Shown: one piece after another, positions 1 through 4,858 of the stretch
How positions within the stretch are numbered: position 1 is the stretch's first letter
How the letters are laid out: every line of letters starts with the position of its first letter
DNA from: Hyphomicrobiales bacterium
GTDB lineage: Bacteria; Pseudomonadota; Alphaproteobacteria; Rhizobiales; S144-23
Assembly (NCBI GenBank): GCA_015494375.1
Contig: WGBL01000443.1
Span: 1 to 5,137 of the forward strand
Length of the DNA stretch: 5,137 nt
Direction: 5' to 3'
Translations under genes and position numbers: made by a program
Notes under the pieces: model-generated
What the model saw: only the letters and a program-made list of their open reading frames with translations
What the model was told of the DNA's origin: nothing
The model's database searches: none

Positions 1-142
1 AAGCTTGCCCGAGGGCGAAGCCCGAGGCCCGGGAGGGGGTCTTTGGGCCAAGCTTGCCCGAGGGCGAAGCCCGAGGCCCGGGAGGGGGTCTTTGGGCCAA
101 GCTTGCCCGAGGGCGAAGCCCGAGGCCCGGGAGGGGGTCATT
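1..142. repeat. 49-bp GC-rich tandem repeat, about 2.9 copies
   Basis: Three head-to-tail units begin at 1, 50 and 99, each opening with AAGCTTGCCCGAGGGCGAAG. Units 1 and 2 are identical over all 49 bases. Unit 3 is identical up to the GGGGGTC near its end and then diverges at about 141. Each unit contains GGGC-GAA-GCCC, which can form a small hairpin, two copies of GCCCGAGG 12 bp apart, and a CCCGGG palindrome. The unit length is not a multiple of three, so the array reads openly through successive frames as a Gly/Arg/Pro-rich string, which is an artefact of composition. The first base of the window is the first base of a unit, so the array probably extends further left. Identical units imply recent expansion by slippage or unequal recombination. 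I see no function. Confidence 0.95.
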
Positions 143-212
143 GCACAAAGCAATACTGGTTCGCAACTAGTTGAATGTACGATCAAATTCTCTCTTTCCA
201 CCCCCTCCCCGA

Positions 213-235
213 CCCTCCCCCTTCTAGGGGGAGGG
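213..235. repeat. GC-rich inverted repeat (intergenic hairpin)
   Basis: CCCTCCCCC pairs perfectly with GGGGGAGGG around the 5-base loop TTCTA, giving a 9-bp stem. A related CCCCCTCCCC tract lies just to the left (201-210). No T-run follows the hairpin on either strand, so it is not a textbook intrinsic terminator. It lies about 300 bp past the stop of the leftmost gene and could still stall or protect the 3' end of that transcript. Short CCCTCCCC/GGGGAGGG palindromes are common intergenic elements in alphaproteobacterial genomes. Assigning this one to that class is from memory, not from a search. Confidence 0.75.
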
Positions 236-532
236 AGCAATAAAACTGGCCGGTGGAGGAACCAACCAATCGCGGTTCAACGTTGCGCCGTACCGTGTCC
301 CAAATGTGCGAGCCATCTGGAAACGGCGCAGAATCAATGCCATGCGCCATGTCCAGAAAAATCTACCGGACAGCAGTACGTTTGACGCGGCAATCCAGGG
401 TGGCAAGCTCCGAGTTTGTCGCCCTGGAGCGCCCCGTCACGCCGGGTGGTGAGCGGAAGCAACCGTGTGCTTCGATGGCGTCGCTGCACCAGAGGGCGGC
501 GGGCGCCAAAAGGTCTTGCCGAGTTGGGCCTG
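236..532. other. gene-free stretch downstream of the reductase gene
   Basis: About 300 bp with open frames on both strands, but none with a Shine-Dalgarno sequence, a recognisable motif or protein-like composition. I find no tRNA cloverleaf, no intrinsic terminator with a T-tract and no terminal inverted repeats of a mobile element. It is probably 3' intergenic DNA of the leftward operon, possibly with decayed sequence. Confidence 0.5.
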
Positions 533-1123
533 TCAAATGATCTTGGCGATCTCCTCGAAGCTGAAACGGGGCGAGCGGGGAAAGAGGCCCGCCGGATTGC
601 CATAGCCGACACAGCAGAGGAAATTCGACTTCACGGTCGTGCCGGCGAAGAACTCGGCATCGACCGCCTCGTTGTCGAAGCCCGACATGGGCCCCGTATC
701 GAGCCCCAGCGCCCGCGCCGCAATGATGAAATAGGCGCCCTGAAGCGTCGCGTTGCGAAAGGCCGTCGTCTTGATCAGCTCGTCGTTGCCTTCGAACCAG
801 CTCTTGGCGTCATCGTGGGGAAAGAGCCGCGGAAGGTGCTCGTAAAAGGCATAGTCGGTGCCGATGATCGCACAGGCGGGCGCCGTCATCATCTTCTTGC
901 GGTTGCCTTCCATGAGAAGCGGCTCGAGCCGCGCCTTGGCCTCTGGCGACTTGACAAAGATGATGCGCGCGGGGCTGCAGTTGGCGCTCGTCGGCCCGAG
1001 CTTCATGATCTCGACGATTTCCTTGAGCACCTCGTCAGGCACGTCGCGGTCCTGCCAGGCGTTGTGGCTGCGCGCCTCGAGGAAAATCTGTGCGAGCGCT
1101 TGGTCGTCGATCCGGCCGCTCAT
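533..1123 (-). CDS. rutE: RutE-like malonic semialdehyde reductase, nitroreductase-fold flavoprotein
   Basis: A predicted cytosolic FMN-dependent oxidoreductase of the RutE/HadB branch of the nitroreductase superfamily. E. coli RutE reduces malonic semialdehyde to 3-hydroxypropionate in uracil breakdown. With the ATG at 1123 the protein is 196 residues, the same length as E. coli RutE as I recall it. Family blocks in order: ARSHNAW (17-23), KLGPTSANCSPARIIFV (41-57, the FMN-contacting signature), FPHDDAKSWF (101-110), AFRNATLQGAYFI (121-133), ARALGLDTGPMSGFD (136-150) and FFAGTTVKSN (158-167). Upstream in-frame ATGs would add 5 or 28 residues, but GGGGAG lies 7 nt before 1123, which fixes the start. 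No other rut genes are in view, so a pyrimidine role is not supported by context. It may instead detoxify aldehydes or reduce nitro or quinone compounds. Last gene of the leftward cluster, 192 bp after cysG. The symbol reflects similarity, not proven function. Confidence 0.9.
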   Translation of the reverse strand: MSGRIDDQALAQIFLEARSHNAWQDRDVPDEVLKEIVEIMKLGPTSANCSPARIIFVKSPEAKARLEPLLMEGNRKKMMTAPACAIIGTDYAFYEHLPRLFPHDDAKSWFEGNDELIKTTAFRNATLQGAYFIIAARALGLDTGPMSGFDNEAVDAEFFAGTTVKSNFLCCVGYGNPAGLFPRSPRFSFEEIAKII

Positions 1124-1130
1124 GTCGTCA

Positions 1131-1136
1131 CTCCCC
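1131..1136 (-). promoter_or_regulatory. ribosome binding site that sets the reductase start
   Basis: GGGGAG on the minus strand with 7 nt to the ATG at 1123. The in-frame ATG at 1138 overlaps this site, and the one at 1207 has no comparable purine-rich sequence. The 196-residue start is therefore preferred, and it matches the usual family length. Confidence 0.75.
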
Positions 1137-1240
1137 ATCCTTCCCACGTTGGTTTCTGCGTCGTTGCTGCATCGCGCTGTTGCGTCGGCTCCGTTTGATT
1201 GTTGCATCGGGTGGGGCTAAGCGATAGCGCCGCCCCTTTT

Positions 1241-1319
1241 TGGCATCCGCCCTTCTTGGCACCTGCCTTCCTTGGCATCCGCGTTCTTGGCACCTGCCTT
1301 CTTTGGCATGGGCCTTCAT
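1241..1319. repeat. short tandem repeat between cysG and the reductase gene (about 31/32-bp, built of 16-bp half units)
   Basis: Two units of 32 and 31 bp (1241-1272, 1273-1303) and a partial third (1304-1319) each begin TGGCATCCGC or TGGCAT. Each unit splits into two related 15-16 bp halves of the form TGGCA(T/C)C...CTTCT, giving five half units in all. On the minus strand the repeat reads GCCAAGAAGG-like. The last half unit runs into the cysG stop codon (TGA, 1318-1316). Read past that stop in the cysG frame, the repeat encodes an Ala/Lys/Gly-rich tail of about 32 residues ending at TAG (1219-1217). Read from the ATG at 1319, which overlaps the cysG stop as ATGA, it opens a 63-codon, very Arg/Lys-rich frame ending at 1128. 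Neither looks like a known protein. It is most simply an intergenic slippage repeat. Confidence 0.85.
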
Positions 1320-2782
1320 TCGGCCTCTCCGGGCGTCACGGCCGGCGCCGTCTTGGCCGCTTGCGCGAGCCGCCCGCGCGCACCGCTCGGCTCCGGCAGA
1401 TACCAGGCGAGTTTTTCACGAAGCGTCACCACCGTGCCGATGATGATCATCGCCGGCCCCTTGAGGTCCGCGTCAAGCACTTTCTCGGCGATGTCGGCGA
1501 GCGTTCCGGTGACCACTTTCTGATCCTTGCGTGTCCCCCGGTCGATTACCGCCACCGGCATCTCCCGATCGGCGCCACGCTCGATGAACGCCTCGGTCAA
1601 CGCCTCGAGCATCGAAAGCCCCATGTATATCGCCACCGTCTGGCGCGGCTGCAAAAGCGTCTTCCAGTCAAGCTCGACGCGGCCGTCCTTGCCATGGCCG
1701 GTGACGAACACACATGCCTGGGCGTGGTCGCGGTGGGTGAGCGGAATGCCCGCATAGGCCGCACAACCGGCGGCCGCCGTAATCCCAGGCACCACCTGGA
1801 ACGGTATGCCCTCGCTGGCAAGCGCCTCGATCTCCTCGCCGCCGCGCCCGAAAATGAACGGATCACCGCCCTTGAGGCGCAACACCCGCTTGCCGTCCTT
1901 GGCTAGTTCCACAAGCAGCTGGCTGATCTCGTGTTGCGGCAGGGTGTGTTTCCTGGGCAGCTTGCCGACGTCGATGCGCACCGCCTCGCGCCGCACCAGA
2001 TCGAGTATGCGGTCACCGATGAGGCGATCATAGAGCACGACATCGGCGCGCTGCATGAGGCGCAGGGCACGGAAGGTGAGCAGATCAGGGTCGCCCGGCC
2101 CCGCACCGACAAGAAACACCTCGCCACGCCTTAGGTGTGAATTGTCATCGCCCGCCGCAGCGAGCTCGGAGCGGAACTCTTCGCGTGCGGCCGCTTCGTC
2201 ACCGGCCATGAGCAGATCGGCCGTCGGCCCCTCTATGGTGCGTTCCCAGAAACGTCGGCGGGCGCCGGGCTCCTTCAATCGTGCCGCCACCTCATCGCGC
2301 AGGCTGCCGATGAATCCCGCCAGGCGACCGAAGGCCGAGGGGATGAGCGTTTCGAACCGTGCCTTGATGATGCGCGCCAGGATGGGCGAGGCGCCGCTTG
2401 ACGAGATCGCCACCACGAGCGGTGAGCGATCGAGGATTGCGGGCATGATGAAGTCCGAGCGGGCAGCCGAGTTGGCGACATTGACGGGCACACCGGCGGC
2501 CCGCGCCAGCGCCTCGATGCGGCCATCGGCCTGCTCGTCCTCGTGGGCGGCGAAGACGAAGACGGCGCCCTCGAGGTCCTCGAGTGCCAGTTCGCGGGGG
2601 ATATGACGAAGGCGGGGATGCGTAAGCAAGGACTCGCAGTCCGGGCCCGGCCGGCGCGCAAACAGCTCCACCCGCGCACCGGCCCGCAGCACCATCTCGG
2701 CGCGCCGCGCCGCAACGGTTCCGTCGCCCGCAACGAGCACCCGTTTGTCGCGGACGTTAAATGAGACCGGCAGATGGTCCAT
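1316..2782 (-). CDS. cysG: siroheme synthase CysG: uroporphyrinogen-III methyltransferase with precorrin-2 dehydrogenase/ferrochelatase domain
   Basis: A cytosolic multifunctional enzyme that converts uroporphyrinogen III to siroheme, the cofactor of assimilatory sulfite and nitrite reductases. The length of 488 residues is slightly above the enterobacterial enzyme. The N-terminal Met8p-like domain opens MDHLP and has the NAD-binding AGDGTVAARRAE (18-29), FIMPAILDRSP (111-121) and SSSGASP (127-133), with Ser128 kept. The linker/dimerisation region includes RRRFWE (175-180). The C-terminal SAM methyltransferase domain has VGAGPGDPDLL (225-235), YDRL (251-254), GK (273-274), RLKGGDPFIFGRGGEE (302-317), VPGITAA (331-337), PLTHRD (347-352) and YMGL (386-389), so it looks complete. 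Oddity: residue 104, reached without gaps from the start, is Asn (AAC, 2473-2471) instead of the catalytic Asp104 of the Salmonella/E. coli enzyme. The ATG at 2782 has GGAAGG 10 nt upstream. The gene follows the small ORFs by 104 bp. Confidence 0.96.
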   Translation of the reverse strand: MDHLPVSFNVRDKRVLVAGDGTVAARRAEMVLRAGARVELFARRPGPDCESLLTHPRLRHIPRELALEDLEGAVFVFAAHEDEQADGRIEALARAAGVPVNVANSAARSDFIMPAILDRSPLVVAISSSGASPILARIIKARFETLIPSAFGRLAGFIGSLRDEVAARLKEPGARRRFWERTIEGPTADLLMAGDEAAAREEFRSELAAAGDDNSHLRRGEVFLVGAGPGDPDLLTFRALRLMQRADVVLYDRLIGDRILDLVRREAVRIDVGKLPRKHTLPQHEISQLLVELAKDGKRVLRLKGGDPFIFGRGGEEIEALASEGIPFQVVPGITAAAGCAAYAGIPLTHRDHAQACVFVTGHGKDGRVELDWKTLLQPRQTVAIYMGLSMLEALTEAFIERGADREMPVAVIDRGTRKDQKVVTGTLADIAEKVLDADLKGPAMIIIGTVVTLREKLAWYLPEPSGARGRLAQAAKTAPAVTPGEAE

Positions 2783-2886
2783 GGTTCAAATGCCTTCCAG
2801 GGCTCAAGCCGCCGGGATCGCACTTGCGCTCCGATGGCCAGGGAACGAAAGGTTTCGAAAGCACCAGAGGGGCGATGGGGCGGCCA

Positions 2887-3099
2887 TCAGCGCTTGGCCC
2901 GCGCCGCCCAGTCCGACATCAACCGCGCGAGCTCCTCGACTGTGGCGGCATCGAGATTGACGATCGTTATCCGCCGGCCTTCCTTGATGGTGAGACGCAG
3001 CAGTTGCATGTCCTCGCCATAGAGCACGTCATGGAGCCGCAACTCCCGGCCATAGGGCGCATCAAGCTTGGCGATGGGGTGGACGGTCTCCTCGATCAT
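2887..3099 (-). CDS. small protein of unknown function, 70 aa
   Basis: I do not recognise the family with certainty. The start is the ATG at 3099, which overlaps the stop of the preceding small gene as ATGA, so the two are likely translationally coupled. An open frame extends further upstream but overlaps that gene, and its extension is Arg-rich and unlike a protein start. The 70-residue product has a compact look: ApYGRELRLHDV (about 13-24), a beta-like stretch MQLLRLTIKEGRRITIVNLD (about 30-49), then a probable amphipathic C-terminal helix, TVEELARLMSDWAARAKR. There is no signal peptide, membrane segment or metal-binding cysteine. Its position between a dioxygenase and siroheme synthase suggests an accessory or partner protein, but nothing in the sequence gives a reaction. 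Confidence 0.8.
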   Translation of the reverse strand: MIEETVHPIAKLDAPYGRELRLHDVLYGEDMQLLRLTIKEGRRITIVNLDAATVEELARLMSDWAARAKR

Positions 3100-3314
3100 G
3101 GTTTGTCTCCCCAGCGGTCGGGATACTTGTCGCCCCATTGAAAGGCGGCTTCGAGGCGGAGCTGCCAGTCCTTCGGTGTGTCGCGATAATCGGGCTTGAT
3201 GTCGAACTCGAGAAACACCTCGCCGGCACTCCCCAGCGTCGCTACCAGCTTGCGCAATTCTTCGAAGGAATTGCAATCGGGGTTCTGGATGATGAGATCG
3301 CTCAGTTGCGCCAT
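3096..3314 (-). CDS. small acidic protein of unknown function, 72 aa
   Basis: I do not recognise the family. The gene has the strongest ribosome binding site in the window and ends by overlapping the next small gene as ATGA. The product starts MAQLSDLIIQNPDCNSFEEL and has a predicted helix (SFEELRKLVATLG). The core EVFLEFDIKPDYRDTPKDW (about 32-50) carries several acidic and aromatic residues, and the tail AAFQWGDKYPDRWGDKP contains the repeated element WGDK(Y)P. There is one cysteine (Cys14) and no signal peptide or membrane span. The aromatic/acidic C-terminus looks like a conserved surface rather than random sequence, which supports a real gene. It probably acts with the 70-residue neighbour, given the coupled translation. 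Confidence 0.82.
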   Translation of the reverse strand: MAQLSDLIIQNPDCNSFEELRKLVATLGSAGEVFLEFDIKPDYRDTPKDWQLRLEAAFQWGDKYPDRWGDKP

Positions 3315-3321
3315 TTCTCGA

Positions 3322-3330
3322 CCCTCCTTT
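3322..3330 (-). promoter_or_regulatory. strong ribosome binding site for the 72-aa gene
   Basis: AAAGGAGGG on the minus strand with 7 nt to the ATG at 3314. It is a near-perfect complement to the 16S rRNA 3' end and much stronger than those before cysG or the dioxygenase. This implies that the small pair is made at high level relative to the rest of the cluster. Confidence 0.85.
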
Positions 3331-3340
3331 CCTTTGTCAC

Positions 3341-3379
3341 CTTGTATTTTATCTTGGTCGCTGCGTCTTGTGTTTTATC
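3341..3379. repeat. 13-bp direct repeat in the leader of the small gene pair
   Basis: On the minus strand GATAAAACACAAG (3379-3367) is followed 26 bp later by GATAAAATACAAG (3353-3341), 12 of 13 bases the same. The stretch is AT-rich against a GC-rich background and ends about 10 nt before the ribosome binding site of the 72-aa gene. It could hold a secondary promoter (TAAAAT resembles a -10 element, but no good -35 is seen), a regulator site or an RNA-level element. Confidence 0.5.
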
Positions 3380-3440
3380 CCTCTATCGTTCCAATCACCG
3401 CCCCAGTCTCCGTCCGAATCTCGTACCGCTGTTTTTTCAT
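3375..3440 (-). CDS. possible 21-aa small ORF between the dioxygenase and the small gene pair
   Basis: An ATG at 3440, 61 bp past the dioxygenase stop, opens a 21-codon frame beginning MKKQRYEIRTETG and ending GTIEG before TAG. The pattern of alternating charged and beta-branched residues looks protein-like, and the frame stays open upstream. It could therefore be the C-terminal remnant of a longer reading frame or use a non-ATG start. There is no clear Shine-Dalgarno sequence before the ATG. It may be a short leader peptide, a gene remnant, or chance. Confidence 0.2.
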   Translation of the reverse strand: MKKQRYEIRTETGAVIGTIEG

Positions 3441-3501
3441 AGCTTCGCATCGCAGGCGCAAGCCACACCAGGCCTGATCACCGCTCCTTCGCGGCTCTGT
3501 C

Positions 3502-4446
3502 TCACGTGCCTGCGATGCGATCGAGATAACGGGCGCGGAGATAAAGGCGCCCTCCGCCATCGCTGCGATCGACAAACCCGGCGCGGCTGTGGAGCACATT
3601 GTTGCACAAGATACCCTCGCCCGGGCGCAGCTTGTACTTGAATATAAGGGGCTCGTTCTCGCCTGCCAGCAGGCCGTTGAGATAGGCGACCGCACGCCGA
3701 CATGCCGGATCATCCCGCCAGATGATATTGCGCCGGCGCGATGTGTAGCGCATTTGCAGTGCGCCGTCGCTTGCAAGCGAGAAGACGGGGCCCGTGCTGG
3801 CCGGCCGCTTGCCACCATCGGGCTCGACGCTCTCGGGGATCGTCATGGCCTCGGGGTGCATGAGGGCGCGGATGTGTGCCGGATCCTTGTCGCGCAAGCG
3901 GATATAGGCAAGCTCGGGGTCATAAAGGCCATTTTCGCCCCCTTCCGCGGCATCGCGAACGCAATGAAGGAGAAAGCCGCGAATGGTCGCGGATGGTGGG
4001 TTATAGTAGCCATCGGTGTGCCAGTTGAGCGGGCGATTGGTGTAGGGAATAAAGCCCGATTTGCCGGCCGCCTGCGAGACCTCGAGGGCCACAAGGCCGT
4101 CGTCCTCGCGGCTGCGGTGCGCCTCGATGCGCTCAAGCCCGAGCCGCGCCGCAAAACGCAAAAGAGCTGGGCGCAGGCGCTCGAGCGGCCAGTCGCGCGT
4201 ATTTGTGCGGTAGATCGCCATGTTGCACTTTCGGGCGAGCGCCCGGATGGCCGCACAGGCGGGTGCGCTCGGCTCGGTGAGGTCGGAAATCTCCACCACG
4301 AGTGCTGAGGGATCCGTTGGATAGCGCTCAAGCTTGTTCTCTCGCCAGTGCCGGTAGGCCTCGGGCGCATTGAGATTGAAGGGGGAGCCGAGCCCCTTTT
4401 CAGTCTGTTCAGTCTGTGCGATTTCGTGTGCGGCTTCGTTTGACAC
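3502..4446 (-). CDS. TauD/TfdA-family Fe(II)/2-oxoglutarate-dependent dioxygenase
   Basis: A predicted cytosolic non-haem iron oxygenase of 314 residues that couples 2-oxoglutarate decarboxylation to hydroxylation of an organic substrate. Numbered from the GTG at 4446, the facial triad is His143 and Asp145 (in LNWHTDGYYN) and His286 (in NNVLHSRAGF). Arg300 and Arg304 in GRLYLRARY match the TauD RxxxR pair that binds 2-oxoglutarate. Between them lie GFLLHCVRDAAEGGENGLYD and KYKLRPGEGIL, typical of the fold. The substrate cannot be read: taurine, other sulfonates, betaines or amino acids are all possible, and it is not close enough to TauD for me to call it taurine dioxygenase. The start is uncertain. 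A TTG at 4479 gives 325 residues but lacks a ribosome binding site, whereas the GTG has GGAGA 9 nt upstream. First gene of the leftward cluster; 187 bp separate it from the small gene pair. Confidence 0.9.
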   Translation of the reverse strand: MSNEAAHEIAQTEQTEKGLGSPFNLNAPEAYRHWRENKLERYPTDPSALVVEISDLTEPSAPACAAIRALARKCNMAIYRTNTRDWPLERLRPALLRFAARLGLERIEAHRSREDDGLVALEVSQAAGKSGFIPYTNRPLNWHTDGYYNPPSATIRGFLLHCVRDAAEGGENGLYDPELAYIRLRDKDPAHIRALMHPEAMTIPESVEPDGGKRPASTGPVFSLASDGALQMRYTSRRRNIIWRDDPACRRAVAYLNGLLAGENEPLIFKYKLRPGEGILCNNVLHSRAGFVDRSDGGGRLYLRARYLDRIAGT

Positions 4447-4455
4447 CGGGATTGT

Positions 4456-4460
4456 TCTCC
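4456..4460 (-). promoter_or_regulatory. ribosome binding site supporting a GTG start for the dioxygenase
   Basis: GGAGA on the minus strand, 9 nt before the GTG at 4446. The alternative TTG at 4479 is preceded by GAGCGGCGTCT, with no good anti-Shine-Dalgarno match. An ATG at 4462 is out of frame and closes after 17 codons. Confidence 0.55.
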
Positions 4461-4484
4461 ATGCCAGATCGGGTTGCAAAGACG

Positions 4485-4528
4485 CCGCTCAAACGTCACT
4501 CTAGCCTTGCTCAAACGCTGCTCAAACG
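4485..4528 (-). promoter_or_regulatory. 11-bp direct-repeat operator upstream of the dioxygenase
   Basis: On the minus strand four abutting 11-mers read CGTTTGAGCAG (4528-4518), CGTTTGAGCAA (4517-4507), GGCTAGAGTGA (4506-4496, degenerate) and CGTTTGAGCGG (4495-4485). Units 1, 2 and 4 share the exact 9-mer CGTTTGAGC. One repeat per helical turn is the arrangement bound by head-to-tail dimers of OmpR/PhoB-type response regulators. The 7-mer is not the PhoB box sequence. The array overlaps a possible promoter and lies 39-82 bp before the GTG start, so control of the cluster by such a regulator is a reasonable inference. Confidence 0.6.
4498..4525 (-). promoter_or_regulatory. possible promoter of the leftward cluster
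   Basis: A -35-like TTGAGC (4525-4520) and a -10-like TAGAGT (4503-4498) are separated by 16 bp on the minus strand, each with four of six consensus bases. The elements are embedded in the 11-bp repeats, so repeat-bound protein would directly touch RNA polymerase. This would give a 5' leader of about 45 nt before the GTG. The match is modest. Confidence 0.35.
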
Positions 4529-4610
4529 TCGTTGCCATTTCACATCGGGCGCTTGAAAAATCGGTCTTTGGGCTCCCCTGATGTTGATTTTCTCCTGCGG
4601 CAGAATCGTC

Positions 4611-4626
4611 CTTCGCATATGCGAAG
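4611..4626. promoter_or_regulatory. perfect 16-bp palindrome, probable operator
   Basis: CTTCGCATATGCGAAG is perfectly self-complementary and lies about 165 bp before the dioxygenase start, in the gene-free region. A perfect 16-bp palindrome without a loop is more typical of a dimeric repressor or activator site (TetR, IclR, GntR or LysR classes) than of a terminator hairpin. I cannot name the regulator, and none is encoded in the window. Confidence 0.6.
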
Positions 4627-4785
4627 AAGCTGAGCGGTGCCTTTCTTCAGCAGACATTCAAGCGCGACACTTCGAGTTAGTCATTTGTTTTTCCAGCACA
4701 AAAATGCACAAATGCAAATCGCTGCCGAGCTGCGCGCAACCAACGACGGGGGCTCCTTCCGGCAAAGGCATTTTGCATCGCGCAA

Positions 4786-4858
4786 TCAACGTTGAATATC
4801 AATCTCATATTGGAATATTCGTATTTTATGATATAAGACGGCGATGGCAAGTTTTGCC
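4786..4858. promoter_or_regulatory. AT-rich cluster of palindromes (operator region)
   Basis: In 73 bp there are four inverted repeats: TCAACGTTGA (4786-4795, perfect), TTGAATATCAA (4792-4802), GAATATTC (4813-4820, perfect) and GGCAA-GTT-TTGCC (4846-4858). AATATCAAT (4795-4803) also forms a bulged inverted repeat with ATTGGAATATT (4809-4819). The cluster surrounds a promoter-like pair on the plus strand. TTGAATATCAA resembles an FNR/FixK half-site pair but has the wrong spacing (3 instead of 6 between TTGA and TCAA). It probably regulates a rightward transcript, or is a divergent control region. Confidence 0.5.
4810..4837 (+). promoter_or_regulatory. possible rightward sigma-70 promoter
   Basis: TTGGAA (4810-4815) and TATAAG (4832-4837) with a 16-bp spacer match four and five of the six consensus bases. 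They lie in the most AT-rich part of the window, between the GAATATTC and GGCAAGTTTTGCC palindromes. The transcript would run toward the 18-bp repeat ORF at 5032 and out of the window. Confidence 0.45.

Noticed and set aside
1..142. CRISPR array
   Set aside because: The 49-bp units abut directly with no variable spacers, so this is a plain tandem repeat.
213..235. Intrinsic terminator for the leftward operon
   Set aside because: The stem is strong, but neither strand has a T-run after it and it lies about 300 bp past the last stop codon. It is kept only as an inverted repeat.
416..1198. Long rightward open frame (260 codons) opposite the reductase gene
   Set aside because: It is the antisense of a strongly recognised RutE-like gene, rich in Arg/Ala/Gly as expected for GC-rich antisense frames, with no motif of its own.
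2846..2857. Inverted repeat CGAAA-GG-TTTCG before cysG
   Set aside because: Five-base arms are too short to stand out in a sequence of this length, and it does not line up with a promoter element.
3375..3818. 147-codon leftward frame overlapping the dioxygenase 3' end
   Set aside because: Most of it is out-of-frame dioxygenase sequence. Only the last 21 codons, beyond the dioxygenase stop, look protein-like, and these are listed separately at low confidence.
3843..4538. 231-codon leftward frame beginning with an ATG upstream of the dioxygenase start
   Set aside because: It overlaps the dioxygenase in another frame, has Arg/Ser/Pro-rich composition, and lacks a Shine-Dalgarno sequence. The overlapping frame has the full iron and 2-oxoglutarate motifs.
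4792..4802. FNR/FixK binding box
   Set aside because: TTGA and TCAA are separated by 3 bases, while the FNR/FixK consensus needs 6 between those tetramers.
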